Under the pieces are notes generated by a model that did no database searches, was not told where the DNA came from, and worked only from the letters and a program-made list of their open reading frames with translations. The position numbers and the translations under genes are program-made. DNA of 48,377 nucleotides, taken from assembly GCA_017448185.1 (NCBI GenBank), contig JAFSLX010000043.1, positions 1 through 48,377 on the forward strand. Direction: 5' to 3'. Of the stretch, positions 23,307-32,629 are shown in pieces. The stretch is from Bacteroidales bacterium. Its GTDB lineage: Bacteria > Bacteroidota > Bacteroidia > Bacteroidales > P3. Position 1 is the stretch's first letter. The number at the start of each line of letters is the position of its first letter.

Positions 23307-25568
23307 ATGAAGAAACTATTTGTATATATGGCATTTGCAATGCTGACAGCCGTGGGTGTGGCTGAGGCACAAAATAAAAATATCACGCTTGAAGACATTT
23401 GGACCAAGCGTACATTCTCGGCCAAAGGGGTGTATGGTATCCGCTCGATGCAGGACGGTGAACACTACTGCACGATGAGCCGTACCGGCATTGCCAAATA
23501 TAGTTATGTTACCGGAGAGAAAGTGGCAGACGTGTGCCTTTTCGGAGGCCCCGACATGCAGAAGAAAGCCAAGCCGCTGCCCCCGATGGAGGGATATGAG
23601 TTTAGCGCCGACGAACAGAAGATACTGCTCAGCAGTGGGTTCGAGCCACTGTACCGTCACAGTGGTGTGAGCGACTATTACATCTACGACGTTCAGGCAA
23701 AGACCTTTACCAAGATTAGCAACAACGGCAAACAGCGCCTGACCACCCTCAGCCCCGACGGCACGAAGGTGGCTTTTGTGCGCGACAACAACCTGTACTG
23801 GATGGACTTAGCCACCCTTGAGGAGCACGCCATCACCACCGACGGCAAGGTGAACGAGATTATCAACGGCACCACCGACTGGGTGTACGAGGAGGAGTTC
23901 GCCATCACGCAGGGCTTCCAGTGGAGCCCCGACTCGAAGAAGATTGCCTACCTGCGCTTCGACGAATCGAAAGTCAAAGAGTACAATATGCAGATGTGGG
24001 GCACCTTGTATCCAGAGGACTACAAGTACAAATACCCCAAGGCCGGCGAGGACAACTCGAAGGTGGAGCTGAGGATCTATGACGTTGAAGCACAGAAGGG
24101 TCTCTTTATGCCCTCGCTGACGGCCGAAGCCCGCACCAACGCCACGTGGGAGTACATCCCCCGCTTCCAGTGGGCTGACGCCAACACGTTGGCATTCATG
24201 CGGATGAACCGTCTGCAGAACCACATGCAGATCCTGAGCGTAAACGCTCTGGCACCGAACAAAGTCCAAATGCTGTATGACGAGCAGGACAAAGCCTACG
24301 TCGAGGTGCCTGACACGTGGCAGTTCATCACCGTGGGCAAGGGCAAGAAGGCCCATCAGCAGATGCTCATCACCAGTGAGAAAGATGGCTACCGCCACAT
24401 CTACCTCTACGACTTGAACGGCTATCTGGTGAAGCAGGTGACATCTGGCGAGTGGGAGGTGTGCGACGTTCTCGGCGTGGACGTGAAAAACCAGAAACTT
24501 TACTACACAAGCCGCGAGCACCATCCCACCCAGAAGAGCCTCTTCGTCATCGGCTTCGACGGCAAGAAGAAGCAGTGCCTCAACGACGTGACCCGCAATG
24601 TCAAGAACACCGAAGACCGGTACGTGCTGGGTACCTACAACGCTACCTTCAGCAACGGCTGCAAATACTACATCCGCACATACAGCACCGCCAACGAGCC
24701 TCCCGTATACACATTGCACGATGCCAACGGCAAGCTGATAAAAGTGCTGGAGGACAACAGCGAGCTGCACAAGAAGATATTTGTGGAATATGGCGCCTAC
24801 CGGAAAAGATTCAAGAGCTTCACCACCTCGACCGGCGTAAAGCTCAACTACTACACCATCACTCCCAAGGACTTTGACCTGAACAAGAAGTACCCCGTGC
24901 TGATCTACGTCTATGGTGGTCCCGGCAACCAGCAGGTAAGCGACAGCTACGGCGGATCCGACTTCTACTGGTACCACATGCTGGCCGAGAAGGGCTATGT
25001 GGTCTTCTGCTTCGACGGTCGCGGTACTGGCGGCCGCGGTGCCGACTTCAAGAAGCAGACCTACGGCGACCTTGGCCGCATGGAGTGCGAGGACGCCATC
25101 GAGGCCGCCCGCTGGCTGGGTCAGCAGAGCTGGGTCGACAAAGACCGCATCGGCATCTGGGGCTGGAGCTTCGGAGGCTACCTCTCGACGCTCAGCCTCC
25201 TGAAGGGCAACGACGTCTTCAAGATGGCCATCGCCGTGGCCCCCGTGATGAACTGGCGCTACTACGACAACATCTACACCGAGCGTTTCCTCGGTCTGCC
25301 CAAGGACAACGCCAAGGGCTACGACGACAACTCGCCGCTCAACTTCGCCGACCGCCTGAAGGGCAACTACCTTCTCATCCACGGCACCGGCGACGACAAC
25401 GTGCACTTCCAGAACTCGGCCGAGATGGTGGAGAAACTGGAGAATGCGGGCAAGCAGTTCGAGTTCCGCATCTACCCCAACAAGAATCACTCCATCTACG
25501 ATGCCACTGGCAATACACGACTGAACCTCTACCAGCTGATGACCGACTTTATCATGAGAAAACTTTAA
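23307..25568 (+). CDS. Dipeptidyl peptidase IV (S9B serine peptidase)
   Basis: It releases X-Pro or X-Ala dipeptides from peptide N-termini. The 753-residue protein has a signal peptide (VGVAEAQ), an eight-bladed-type beta-propeller (residues about 40-500) and an alpha/beta hydrolase domain. The propeller carries the substrate N-terminus-binding pair in DWVYEEEFA. The hydrolase has the nucleophile GWSFGGY (Ser about 621), the acid in HGTGDDNVHF and the His in YPNKNHSIYD. Length and motifs match the Bacteroidota periplasmic or surface enzymes used to live on peptides. It is followed 13 bases later by a barrel gene. Confidence 0.93.
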   Translation: MKKLFVYMAFAMLTAVGVAEAQNKNITLEDIWTKRTFSAKGVYGIRSMQDGEHYCTMSRTGIAKYSYVTGEKVADVCLFGGPDMQKKAKPLPPMEGYEFSADEQKILLSSGFEPLYRHSGVSDYYIYDVQAKTFTKISNNGKQRLTTLSPDGTKVAFVRDNNLYWMDLATLEEHAITTDGKVNEIINGTTDWVYEEEFAITQGFQWSPDSKKIAYLRFDESKVKEYNMQMWGTLYPEDYKYKYPKAGEDNSKVELRIYDVEAQKGLFMPSLTAEARTNATWEYIPRFQWADANTLAFMRMNRLQNHMQILSVNALAPNKVQMLYDEQDKAYVEVPDTWQFITVGKGKKAHQQMLITSEKDGYRHIYLYDLNGYLVKQVTSGEWEVCDVLGVDVKNQKLYYTSREHHPTQKSLFVIGFDGKKKQCLNDVTRNVKNTEDRYVLGTYNATFSNGCKYYIRTYSTANEPPVYTLHDANGKLIKVLEDNSELHKKIFVEYGAYRKRFKSFTTSTGVKLNYYTITPKDFDLNKKYPVLIYVYGGPGNQQVSDSYGGSDFYWYHMLAEKGYVVFCFDGRGTGGRGADFKKQTYGDLGRMECEDAIEAARWLGQQSWVDKDRIGIWGWSFGGYLSTLSLLKGNDVFKMAIAVAPVMNWRYYDNIYTERFLGLPKDNAKGYDDNSPLNFADRLKGNYLLIHGTGDDNVHFQNSAEMVEKLENAGKQFEFRIYPNKNHSIYDATGNTRLNLYQLMTDFIMRKL

Positions 25569-25581
25569 ATCCAAGAATAAA

Positions 25582-26361
25582 ATGAAGAGAATAGGACTTA
25601 TAGTGCTTTTGGGACTTATAGGACTTATGGGAAATGTGCAAGCCCAGTTTGGCGACTATGGTGTGAAAGTGGGGCTTGGTTGGTCATCCCTCGAGGACGA
25701 CCTTGCCACCGATTCGCCCGTGCTCAGTGCCTCGATTGGGGGTTATATCAATTACACCTTCGCCGAGAGCGAGAGCGTCCTGGCCGAGATTTTCTATCTG
25801 CAGTCGGGCTTGAACATCGTCCGCAAGGGTAGCAACTTTGCCGAGCATCGCGAGAATGGCAATAACATTATGGCACGTACCGGATATTACCATCCGTGGT
25901 ATGCCCAGATTCCCATACTGGCATGTGTCCATTTCGAACTGCCTATTCGTCAGGAAGGCCATTCGGTGAACGCTTTCCTGGGTCCGGCAATCAGTATCGG
26001 CCTCTTTGGTGGATACGGCGACCGCAAGATTACCCCCGGTGTGCCCTCGCCCAGCGCCAACTACGATGTGAATTTCAATGGCTCTGCTGCCGACCGTGCG
26101 GTGTTCAACCATATCAAACGTATCGATGTCAGCGCAATCGCTGGCCTCAGCTACGAGTATGGCGATTTCACGGTGTCGCTGTATGTCGACCGTGGCTTCA
26201 TTCCCACCTCCTCTGGCGACGACATCCTCCGCATCATTGAAACCCAGCAGGGGGGCGGATCCACTGCCAGCGACGTGAATGTCAAGATTCCCAACGGCTA
26301 TAATATGTCCTACATGCTGAGCGTAAGCTACCGTTTGGGAAAAATCGTAAACAACAAATAA
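25582..26361 (+). CDS. Outer-membrane beta-barrel protein
   Basis: A 259-residue protein with a signal peptide (LMGNVQAQ). Amphipathic strands include [40 protein letters not shown] and [14 protein letters not shown], and the final strand is [14 protein letters not shown]. This is the porin-family (PF13568-like) pattern. No function is visible. Its position between DPP-IV and gltX with short gaps implies co-transcription. Confidence 0.7.
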   Translation: MKRIGLIVLLGLIGLMGNVQAQFGDYGVKVGLGWSSLEDDLATDSPVLSASIGGYINYTFAESESVLAEIFYLQSGLNIVRKGSNFAEHRENGNNIMARTGYYHPWYAQIPILACVHFELPIRQEGHSVNAFLGPAISIGLFGGYGDRKITPGVPSPSANYDVNFNGSAADRAVFNHIKRIDVSAIAGLSYEYGDFTVSLYVDRGFIPTSSGDDILRIIETQQGGGSTASDVNVKIPNGYNMSYMLSVSYRLGKIVNNK

Positions 26362-26368
26362 ATTATTG

Positions 26369-27898
26369 ATGAAGGTAAGAGTTAGATTCGCCCCCAGTCC
26401 TACGGGGCCGCTCCACATCGGCGGTGTGCGTACCGCCCTCTACAACTATCTTTTCGCCCGCCAGAACGGCGGTCAGATGATTCTCCGCATCGAGGACACC
26501 GACCAGACTCGTTTCGTCCCTGGTGCCGAACAATACATTATCGAAGCCCTCGATTGGCTGGGTATCAAGTTCGACGAAGGGGTGCACCTCGGTGGTCCGT
26601 TCGGCCCCTACCGCCAGAGCGACCGCAAGCCCATGTACCGCCAGTATGCCGAGCAGCTGATACGCGACGGCTGGGCCTACTACGCTTTCGACAAGCCCGA
26701 AGCCCTCGATGCCAAGCGCAAAGAGTTCGAGGCACAGAAGAAAACCTTCCAATACGACTGCAACACGCGTATGGGAATGGAAAACAGCCTCTCGCTCGGC
26801 ATGGACGAGGCGCAGCGCCGCATCCATGCCGGCGAGCCTTATGTGGTACGCTTCATGTTCCCCGACAATATCGACATCACTGTCCACGACCTGATTCGTG
26901 GCGATGTGACCATGAACAGTCGTCTGCTCGACGACAAGGTGCTCTTCAAGAGCGACGGCATGCCGACCTACCATCTGGCCAATATCGTCGACGACCACAC
27001 GATGGAAATTACCCATGTGATTCGTGGCGAGGAGTGGTTGCCGTCGGCACCGCTACATGTGATGCTTTACAAGGCTTTCGGCTGGGAAGAGACCATGCCC
27101 CGGTTCGCCCACCTGCCACTGCTGCTCAAACCCGAGGGCAACGGCAAGCTCAGCAAGCGCGACGGCGACCGTCTCGGCTTCCCCGTCTTCCCCCTCGAAT
27201 GGCACGACCCCAAGAGCGGCGAGGTGAGCAGCGGCTACCGCGAACAGGGTTACCTGCCCGAGGCTGTGGTCAACATGCTGGCCCTGTTGGGTTGGAATCC
27301 CGGTAACGACCAGGAGATGATGTCGATGGACGAGCTTATCCGCCTCTTCAGCATCGAGCATATCAGCAAGAGCGGCGCCAAGTTCAACGTCGAGAAAGCC
27401 AAGTGGTTCAATCATGAATATCTGCAGAAACTCAGCGATGAGCAGGTGGCCGACCTCTTTGCTCCGCAGCTGAAGGAACATGGCATCGAGGCCGACCGCG
27501 ACTATGTGGTCCGCGTTTGCGGCATGATGAAGGAGCGCATCAGCTTCCCCAAGGAACTGTGGGACACCTGCTGCTACTTCTTCGTGGCTCCTACCGAATA
27601 CGACCCCTCTGCCATCAAGAAACGCTGGAAATCAGGCATGACCACTCACATGGCCAAGGTTATCGAAATACTGAACACCGTCCCCTTCGAGTACGATGCC
27701 ATCCACAAAGCCCTGCTCGACGACTACATCACCGGCAACGGCCTCAACATGGGTCAGGTGATGAATTCGCTGCGTTTGGCCGTAGTCGGCAAGACCGTTG
27801 GCCCCGACATGCTCACGCTCGTCATGATGCTCGGCAAGGACGAGGTCATACGCCGCGTGCAGCGCGCCATCGACACCATTGGTGAAGTTGAAAACTGA
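26369..27898 (+). CDS. gltX: Glutamate-tRNA ligase
   Basis: The enzyme charges tRNA-Glu (and possibly tRNA-Gln, if GatCAB is present). The 509-residue class I synthetase shows the HIGH equivalent [13 protein letters not shown] at the N-terminus, the KMSKS equivalent [13 protein letters not shown] near residue 260 and a helical anticodon-binding C-terminal domain. The start is ATG at 26369 ([11 protein letters not shown]). The TTG three bases before it is in frame but not needed. It lies seven bases after the barrel gene and twelve before the Skp gene. Confidence 0.95.
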   Translation: MKVRVRFAPSPTGPLHIGGVRTALYNYLFARQNGGQMILRIEDTDQTRFVPGAEQYIIEALDWLGIKFDEGVHLGGPFGPYRQSDRKPMYRQYAEQLIRDGWAYYAFDKPEALDAKRKEFEAQKKTFQYDCNTRMGMENSLSLGMDEAQRRIHAGEPYVVRFMFPDNIDITVHDLIRGDVTMNSRLLDDKVLFKSDGMPTYHLANIVDDHTMEITHVIRGEEWLPSAPLHVMLYKAFGWEETMPRFAHLPLLLKPEGNGKLSKRDGDRLGFPVFPLEWHDPKSGEVSSGYREQGYLPEAVVNMLALLGWNPGNDQEMMSMDELIRLFSIEHISKSGAKFNVEKAKWFNHEYLQKLSDEQVADLFAPQLKEHGIEADRDYVVRVCGMMKERISFPKELWDTCCYFFVAPTEYDPSAIKKRWKSGMTTHMAKVIEILNTVPFEYDAIHKALLDDYITGNGLNMGQVMNSLRLAVVGKTVGPDMLTLVMMLGKDEVIRRVQRAIDTIGEVEN

Positions 27899-27910
27899 AA
27901 AATGATTAAT

Positions 27911-28495
27911 ATGAAGAAAAGCATCATTCTTATCGCCGCAGCCATGCTGACGCTGTGCGCTTGCAACAACAGCAACACCGACAAAACCAACCCCGAAGCT
28001 GCTGCCCCCGTCGTCAAGGAAGGCGGCATCAAAGTGGCCTACATCGACACCGATACCATTATGGCCCATTACCAGTATGCCCTCGACCTCGAGAAAGAGC
28101 TCGTGGCCTACAAAGACCAGCAGGAGAAGAGCTACAAGCAGCAGATGACCCAGTTCCAGACCGACTACCAGAACTACCTGCAGAACGGAGCCTCGATGAC
28201 CCTCACCCAGCAGCAGGCCAAAGAGGAGGAACTGAAAAAACGTGCCGAGCGCCTCTCCACCCTCGAGCAAGAGCTGATGGCCAAGGTGGCCGAGCGTCAG
28301 GTGACCGAGAACACCAAGCTGCTCAACGCCATTTTCGCCTTTATTCGCGAATACAACGAGGCCAACCAGCAGTTCGACCTCATCCTTCGCAAGAGCTTCA
28401 ACGACACCCCGGTGCTCTATGCCAACCCCGCCATGGACATCACCCAGGAAATCATCGACGGCCTGAACAAAGAGTACAAAAACCTTAAGAAGTAA
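27911..28495 (+). CDS. OmpH/Skp-family periplasmic chaperone, lipoprotein form
   Basis: A 194-residue protein with a lipoprotein signal (AAAMLTLCACNN). A short strand KVAYIDTDTIMAHY follows, then a long charged coiled coil (about residues 65-140, rich in Glu/Gln/Lys), and a return strand DITQEIIDGLNKEY. This is the Skp/OmpH hairpin layout, holding unfolded outer-membrane proteins during transit. The lipid anchor distinguishes it from soluble Skp. I prefer the ATG at 27911 because it places the Lys-Lys before the hydrophobic core. Last gene of the forward block, followed by a strong terminator. Confidence 0.8.
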   Translation: MKKSIILIAAAMLTLCACNNSNTDKTNPEAAAPVVKEGGIKVAYIDTDTIMAHYQYALDLEKELVAYKDQQEKSYKQQMTQFQTDYQNYLQNGASMTLTQQQAKEEELKKRAERLSTLEQELMAKVAERQVTENTKLLNAIFAFIREYNEANQQFDLILRKSFNDTPVLYANPAMDITQEIIDGLNKEYKNLKK

Positions 28496-28522
28496 CCAAT
28501 CGATTACAGTTAAAACCCTCGT

Positions 28523-28555
28523 CTCCGACCGCTAAAAGCTGTCGGAGTTTTTTTT
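28523..28555 (+). terminator. Terminator of the nadE-gltX-skp block
   Basis: CTCCGAC (28523-28529) pairs with GTCGGAG (28541-28547), followed by eight T residues. Confidence 0.88.
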
Positions 28556-28614
28556 GTTTTGTGTATCTCAATAGTCCCAAGCGTTCAGGCTGCCCAGAGT
28601 CGCCCCCCGATTCC

Positions 28615-28705
28615 GATGTTCTGCAATTGTTCTATCGTTGTTCAGTCGTTGTTCAGTGTTTGACTGAACAACGACTGAACAATGGCAGAACAACAACCGG
28701 ACATC
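28615..28705 (-). repeat. 91-bp eight-unit palindromic element, copy C (inverted)
   Basis: Units are GATGTTCTGCA, ATTGTTCTATC, GTTGTTCAGTC, GTTGTTCAGT, centre GTTTG (28658-28662), ACTGAACAAC, GACTGAACAAT, GGCAGAACAAC, AACCGGACATC. The centre is the complement of CAAAC, so this copy is inverted relative to copies A and B. The outer diverged unit (GATGTCCGGTT on the minus strand) is also at the expected end. Length is again 91 bp. It lies between convergent genes. Confidence 0.82.
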
Positions 28706-28731
28706 GGCAGACCTGACAGGCAATGCCTCGG

Positions 28732-28794
28732 CTATTGAAAGAAAACGCCTGACGGCGTAATTGGTTTTCCCTGTAGGGGGATTCCTTTCAATAG
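28732..28794 (+). repeat. REP-like element, full copy
   Basis: Perfect 10-bp terminal inverted repeats CTATTGAAAG (28732-28741) and CTTTCAATAG (28785-28794) enclose two hairpins: ACGCC-TGAC-GGCGT (28745-28758) and TCCC-TGTA-GGGGGA (28768-28781). It is the reference copy for the partial members at 11161, 11214, 12290 and 28819. Confidence 0.75.
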
Positions 28795-28818
28795 ACAACA
28801 ACAATTACACGATCACAG

Positions 28819-28846
28819 ATTCCCCGTAGGGGATATCTTTCAATAG
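28819..28846 (+). repeat. REP-like element, right half only
   Basis: ATTCCCC-GTA-GGGGAT followed by CTTTCAATAG (28837-28846). This matches the second hairpin and right terminus of the full copy 25 bases away. The first hairpin is missing. Confidence 0.6.
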
Positions 28847-28850
28847 CAAA

Positions 28851-29003
28851 CGGCAAAAAAAAACAACCATCCATCCGGTTCGGGCGGCACTGGCCGTGAA
28901 GAGAAATGACAAGGGCACGATAAGGTTCGACGTGGCGGCCTCGGGTACCTATCTTGTCAAGGTCGGCAACCATCCGGCAAGGAAGATTGTGGTGGTGAGA
29001 TAG
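28851..29003 (+). pseudogene. Relic of a T9SS type-A C-terminal sorting domain
   Basis: The plus frame ending in TAG at 29001-29003 reads RAALAVKRNDKGTIRFDV and then AASGTYLVKVGNHPARKIVV. This is the terminal strand pair of a type-A sorting domain (G-x-Y-x-V/I-K-V-G, then K-I/V-V-V-R). About 45 residues remain, with no start. The 5' side abuts a REP-like half element. A terminator follows at once. It is the tail of a secreted protein whose body has been lost. Confidence 0.65.
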
Positions 29004-29029
29004 CTTTTGCGTGACACAAAAAAGTTAAG

Positions 29030-29061
29030 GCAGCAGAATATTGCATTCTGCTGCTTTTTTT
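29030..29061 (+). terminator. Terminator, probably bidirectional
   Basis: GCAGCAGAAT (29030-29039) and ATTCTGCTGC (29045-29054) pair, followed by seven T residues. On the other strand the arm is followed by CTTAACTTTTTT, so it can also stop the minus-strand operon ending at 29101. Confidence 0.8.
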
Positions 29062-29100
29062 CGTCGCACAAAGTATTGTGAAGCGTCGAGGACGCAGGAG

Positions 29101-30123
29101 TTAGAACTTCAAATCGCTGAAGCGGCGGCGGCCAAGGAGGAAGTAATCGAGGAGCAGGTGGCCGTTGTAGACGCAGGTCACTTGTTTGGGCTTGATGGCT
29201 TCGCGTTTGCGGCGCAGAGCGGGTTTCCATGCACGGTATTCCTTGTGGGCTTTGCGGACGGCGAGGTATTCGCCACGGTGGCCTTCGAGCAGGAATTTGA
29301 CGGCGGCCACGCGGTCGAGCCACATGCGCATCGCCAGCACGCGGCAACGGCGGTTGTCGGGCAGGTTCTTGTAGAGCATGGAAAGGTTGTTGCGGAAGTT
29401 GAGCTGGGTCTTGAAGGGGGAGGACTTGGGGAGGGTGCCGCCACCGACGTGGAAGAGCACCGACTGCGGGCAGTAGCGCACACGGTAGCCGGCGTTTTTA
29501 GTGCGCCAGCAGAAGTCTATCTCCTCCATGTGGGCAAAGAAGTTGCCGTCGAGGCCGCCGAGCTGGTGCCATACCGAGGCGCGGACGAACATGGCGGCGC
29601 CGGTGGCCCAGAATATGTCGCAGGGATCGTCATACTGGCCGTGGTCCTTTTCGAGGGTGGAGAATAGGCGGCCGCGGCAGAAGGGGTAGCCGTAGCTGTC
29701 GATAAAGCCGCCTGCGCCGCCTGCATATTCGAAGGTGTCGCATTGGTCGTACATGAGCAGCTTGGGCTGGGCGATGGCCACGTCGGGCATCGACTCCATC
29801 ATCTCGACGACGGGCTCGACCCAGTGGGGCGTGCATTCCACGTCGCTGTTGAGGAGGACGTAATAGTCATATTTTATGGGGTACTCTTGGGCGTTGAGTT
29901 GCTCAAATGCTTTGTTGTAGCCGTCGGCAAAGCCATAGTTCTTGTCGAGCAGGATGAGTTGTATCTGTGGGTAGCGTTCGCGCATGAAGGCGACAGAGTC
30001 GTCGGTCGATCCGTTGTCGGCAACGATGATGTCGGCTTCGGTGTTTTGTACCACCGAGGGCATGAAGCGCTCGAGCATTGCGCGTCCGTTCCAGTTGAGT
30101 ATTACTACGGCTGTTTTTTTCAT
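29101..30123 (-). CDS. Family 2 glycosyltransferase
   Basis: A 340-residue cytoplasmic or membrane-associated GT-A enzyme: AVVILNWNGRAMLERF at the N-terminus, IVADNGSTDDS, YVLLNSDVE (DxD-equivalent), and HMEEIDFCWRTKNAGYRV. Bacteroidota relatives add sugars to lipid A, O-antigen or surface glycans. The start is the ATG at 30123, ten bases after the acyltransferase gene; the longer open frame upstream runs through that gene and is not coding. Third gene of the operon with the GWxTD protein and the acyltransferase. Confidence 0.88.
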   Translation of the reverse strand: MKKTAVVILNWNGRAMLERFMPSVVQNTEADIIVADNGSTDDSVAFMRERYPQIQLILLDKNYGFADGYNKAFEQLNAQEYPIKYDYYVLLNSDVECTPHWVEPVVEMMESMPDVAIAQPKLLMYDQCDTFEYAGGAGGFIDSYGYPFCRGRLFSTLEKDHGQYDDPCDIFWATGAAMFVRASVWHQLGGLDGNFFAHMEEIDFCWRTKNAGYRVRYCPQSVLFHVGGGTLPKSSPFKTQLNFRNNLSMLYKNLPDNRRCRVLAMRMWLDRVAAVKFLLEGHRGEYLAVRKAHKEYRAWKPALRRKREAIKPKQVTCVYNGHLLLDYFLLGRRRFSDLKF

Positions 30124-30133
30124 CTGATGTGGA

Positions 30134-30973
30134 TTATTTGATAGGGTCGGTCTTTGGGTGAGCGTCGGTCGGGCGTTTGTGTTTCCAGCGTCGGTGGCTC
30201 CAAAGCCAGTATTCGGGCTGGCGTCGTATGTCGGCCTCGAGAGTGCGTGCGTATTGCTCAACGATGGAGTATTGCTCCACCTGCTGTGGATTTTCGCACA
30301 GGAGCGAGAATTCGACCTCGTAGCGACCGCGGCGCACCTTGTTGACGCGATAGTATATGACTGGATAATTGTATTTGCGTGCAAAATATTCGGTCCCGTA
30401 GAGGAAGGGGGTGTCGTGGTTGAGGAACTGTGTCCAATAGCAGCGTACCGAGTCGGAGGGCGATTGGTCGCCGAGCATCATCAAGGCACAAGGCACATGA
30501 TGGCGGTCGTAGAACTCAACCTCCTGCCGCACGTTGTTGGCGAAGACCACCTGGGTGCCGAAACGGGTGCGACGGTGGTTAACGAAACCTGCCACCATGC
30601 GGTCGTTAAGCGGTTTGCCGACACCGATGCCATGGTGCAGCAGTTGCATGTTGAGCGAACTGACCATGTATTCCCAGTTGTTGTAATGGGCCGAAGCAAG
30701 TATGATACTGCGACCTTGTTCATAGTAGCGGTCGACGAGCTGTCGGTTCTTGAATCGGTAGCGGCGTTTGATGGCGCTGGGCGAGGCGTAGAGATTATGG
30801 ATGCCTTCGATGAGGAGGTCGGCGAGGTGACGATAGTAGCGGCGCTCGATGGAGCGCAGCTCGTTCTTGCTTTTTTCGGGGAAGGAGTTGGCAAGATTCT
30901 CACGTACCACCTTCAAGCGGTAGCGAATCAGCCGGTAGGCGACAAGGTAGATGATGTCGGCCAGTAGATACAT
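30134..30973 (-). CDS. Lipid A-type acyltransferase (LpxL/HtrB family)
   Basis: A 279-residue member of the LPLAT family that adds a secondary acyl chain to lipid A at the inner membrane. Seen are the entry segment VRENLANSFPEKSKNEL, the catalytic His motif SAHYNNWEY (His-x4-Glu form) and a later LGDQSPSD substrate motif. The C-terminus is LWSHRRWKHKRP. The protein begins inside what is normally the first membrane helix, so it lacks about 20 N-terminal residues. The start ATG shares its A with the TGA stop of the upstream gene, which ties its translation to that gene. A frame-matched TTG precedes it by one codon. Confidence 0.85.
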   Translation of the reverse strand: MYLLADIIYLVAYRLIRYRLKVVRENLANSFPEKSKNELRSIERRYYRHLADLLIEGIHNLYASPSAIKRRYRFKNRQLVDRYYEQGRSIILASAHYNNWEYMVSSLNMQLLHHGIGVGKPLNDRMVAGFVNHRRTRFGTQVVFANNVRQEVEFYDRHHVPCALMMLGDQSPSDSVRCYWTQFLNHDTPFLYGTEYFARKYNYPVIYYRVNKVRRGRYEVEFSLLCENPQQVEQYSIVEQYARTLEADIRRQPEYWLWSHRRWKHKRPTDAHPKTDPIK

Positions 30974-32505
30974 CAATAGCCGCGCTTGAATTGTTCACCC
31001 ACTTCGCCGACTACGTTCTCGCGCAGTTGCTGACGGCTGAGACGGCGTTCCCAGCCGGGATCCTGCACTTCACCACGGGCGTTGCTGTTGAGGAGGGTGT
31101 AGTAACCCGAGCGGTGCTCGTCCCAGAAGAGAAATACGCGGTTGGGGTCGTCGGTCGAAAGCTTGTTGTAGCGCCACAACTGGTAGGGGAGATAGTAGAC
31201 GTGACCTTGCGATGAGCCGTCATACATGTCGGCCGAAAGCATTCGTTCGGGGTCGCCTTGCTGCAGGGTCTGGTATTCCTGTTCGTTGTTGTTGCCGATG
31301 CGGTTGGCCGAAACGTAGTTCTTCTCGTCGCGGATAAAATCGGGCGGACCATATTGCAGATAGACGCGGCCTCGGTCGGTGTGGATGCCGGGGGTCTTGG
31401 GATAGCTGAAGTGGGCCTGCACGTAATCAATCATCTCCTTGTAACGCAACCACTCGCTTTCGGGACTGAGGGCGTTGCGGCGCTGCCAGAAGTTGTAGAG
31501 GAAGGCCTGTTTTTCCTCCAAGCCGGGACGGCGTATGAGTTCGGCGACGACGTTCTTCTCCATCTCGGATGCGACAGGGTAGAGGGCATCGAGGTAGAGG
31601 TTGAGTTCTTCCTCGTTGGTATATTTGCCGGCAAAGGTGGTGGCAAAGTCGCTAATCTCCTTGCCCTTGACACCGGGGTTGGAGCGGTAGAATGGCACCT
31701 TGCTGTAGAGCATCGTCTGGTTGTCGCGGTTGCGCAGTTCTACCACCAGGTTGTAGGTGCCCGAGGGAAGGGAAGAGATGTCGATACTGCCGTATATGGG
31801 CACCATCTGGCTGCTGTTCTTGCGGCTCATGGACTGCATGCCTTCGTAACGGCGACCGGTCTCGGCCTCCTCGATAAAAGCCATGGTGAGGAAAGGCTTC
31901 TGGCCGGTCTCAATGTTGATATTGTAAATCTCGTAGTAGAAGTTTATCGACTCCACCTGCTGGGGGAAGAAGTCGCTGACATAGGGTTCCATGTCGTATC
32001 CGTTACGCGAAAGGATGTTTTCTTTCACTGTGGGTTTGGCCTCTGCCATCAGCTGCACACTCGAAAGCATAGGCTTTGTTTTGTCGTAGTTGATGACGAA
32101 CTTCTCGCGCACCGTCGATGGAGGAGCGTCGGTTCCCTTGTCCTTCAGGGTGAGGAGCATGTCGTAAATACCGTTGTTGAGCGAAAAACGCTGCACATCT
32201 ATGAAGTTGAAATCCAACTCGTCGAGCGAGCCCACTGTGGGGCTGTTCAGGTCGTATTTCTTCAGGTAGCACACCGAATCGCCCTGTCTCACAACGAGCG
32301 TGATTTCGATGGTGGCACGATAGACTCCTGTCGACAGTTCGTCGAAATGGGTCGTCCATGCGTCGAACGACAGATAGGTCTCCACATAGGGTTGCCCTTG
32401 CGAGGGGATGTAGAATGTGCTGTACGAGAACATGGCCTGCAACTGGGCGTGTGCTGTGCCCACCAGCGACATCATCAATGCTGCTAAAAGTATTGTTTTC
32501 TTCAT
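30973..32505 (-). CDS. GWxTD-domain exported protein
   Basis: A 510-residue protein with a signal peptide (LVGTAHAQ). Beta-rich N-terminal two thirds are followed by a C-terminal GWxTD domain: FWQRRNALSPESEW, then HTDRGRVYLQYGPPDFI (the Trp of the name is replaced by Ile-His here), and LWRYNKLSTDDPNRVFLFWD. The family is widespread in Bacteroidota and has no proven function. It heads an operon with an acyltransferase and a glycosyltransferase, which suggests an envelope-assembly role. No TAnnTTTG box is clear in the 124 bases before it. Confidence 0.82.
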   Translation of the reverse strand: MKKTILLAALMMSLVGTAHAQLQAMFSYSTFYIPSQGQPYVETYLSFDAWTTHFDELSTGVYRATIEITLVVRQGDSVCYLKKYDLNSPTVGSLDELDFNFIDVQRFSLNNGIYDMLLTLKDKGTDAPPSTVREKFVINYDKTKPMLSSVQLMAEAKPTVKENILSRNGYDMEPYVSDFFPQQVESINFYYEIYNINIETGQKPFLTMAFIEEAETGRRYEGMQSMSRKNSSQMVPIYGSIDISSLPSGTYNLVVELRNRDNQTMLYSKVPFYRSNPGVKGKEISDFATTFAGKYTNEEELNLYLDALYPVASEMEKNVVAELIRRPGLEEKQAFLYNFWQRRNALSPESEWLRYKEMIDYVQAHFSYPKTPGIHTDRGRVYLQYGPPDFIRDEKNYVSANRIGNNNEQEYQTLQQGDPERMLSADMYDGSSQGHVYYLPYQLWRYNKLSTDDPNRVFLFWDEHRSGYYTLLNSNARGEVQDPGWERRLSRQQLRENVVGEVGEQFKRGY

Positions 32506-32629
32506 TGCATACTTACTTTTTACCGTATTTCTAACGTAATAAGTGTTTTTTTATTGCTCAGGATGGATATTTTTCTCTTTTTGGTGAAATAAAACAACCT
32601 CGATTCCGTTAAGTCGTTAAAAGATAGGA

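Noticed and set aside
23808..25574. 588-residue open frame on the minus strand
   Set aside because: It is the antisense of the DPP-IV gene, which has a full catalytic triad.
28568..28804. 78-residue open frame through copy C
   Set aside because: It is a translation of the palindromic element (Cys-Ser-Val-Val-Val-Gln pattern). Copy B gives similar peptides on both strands, so it is not a gene.
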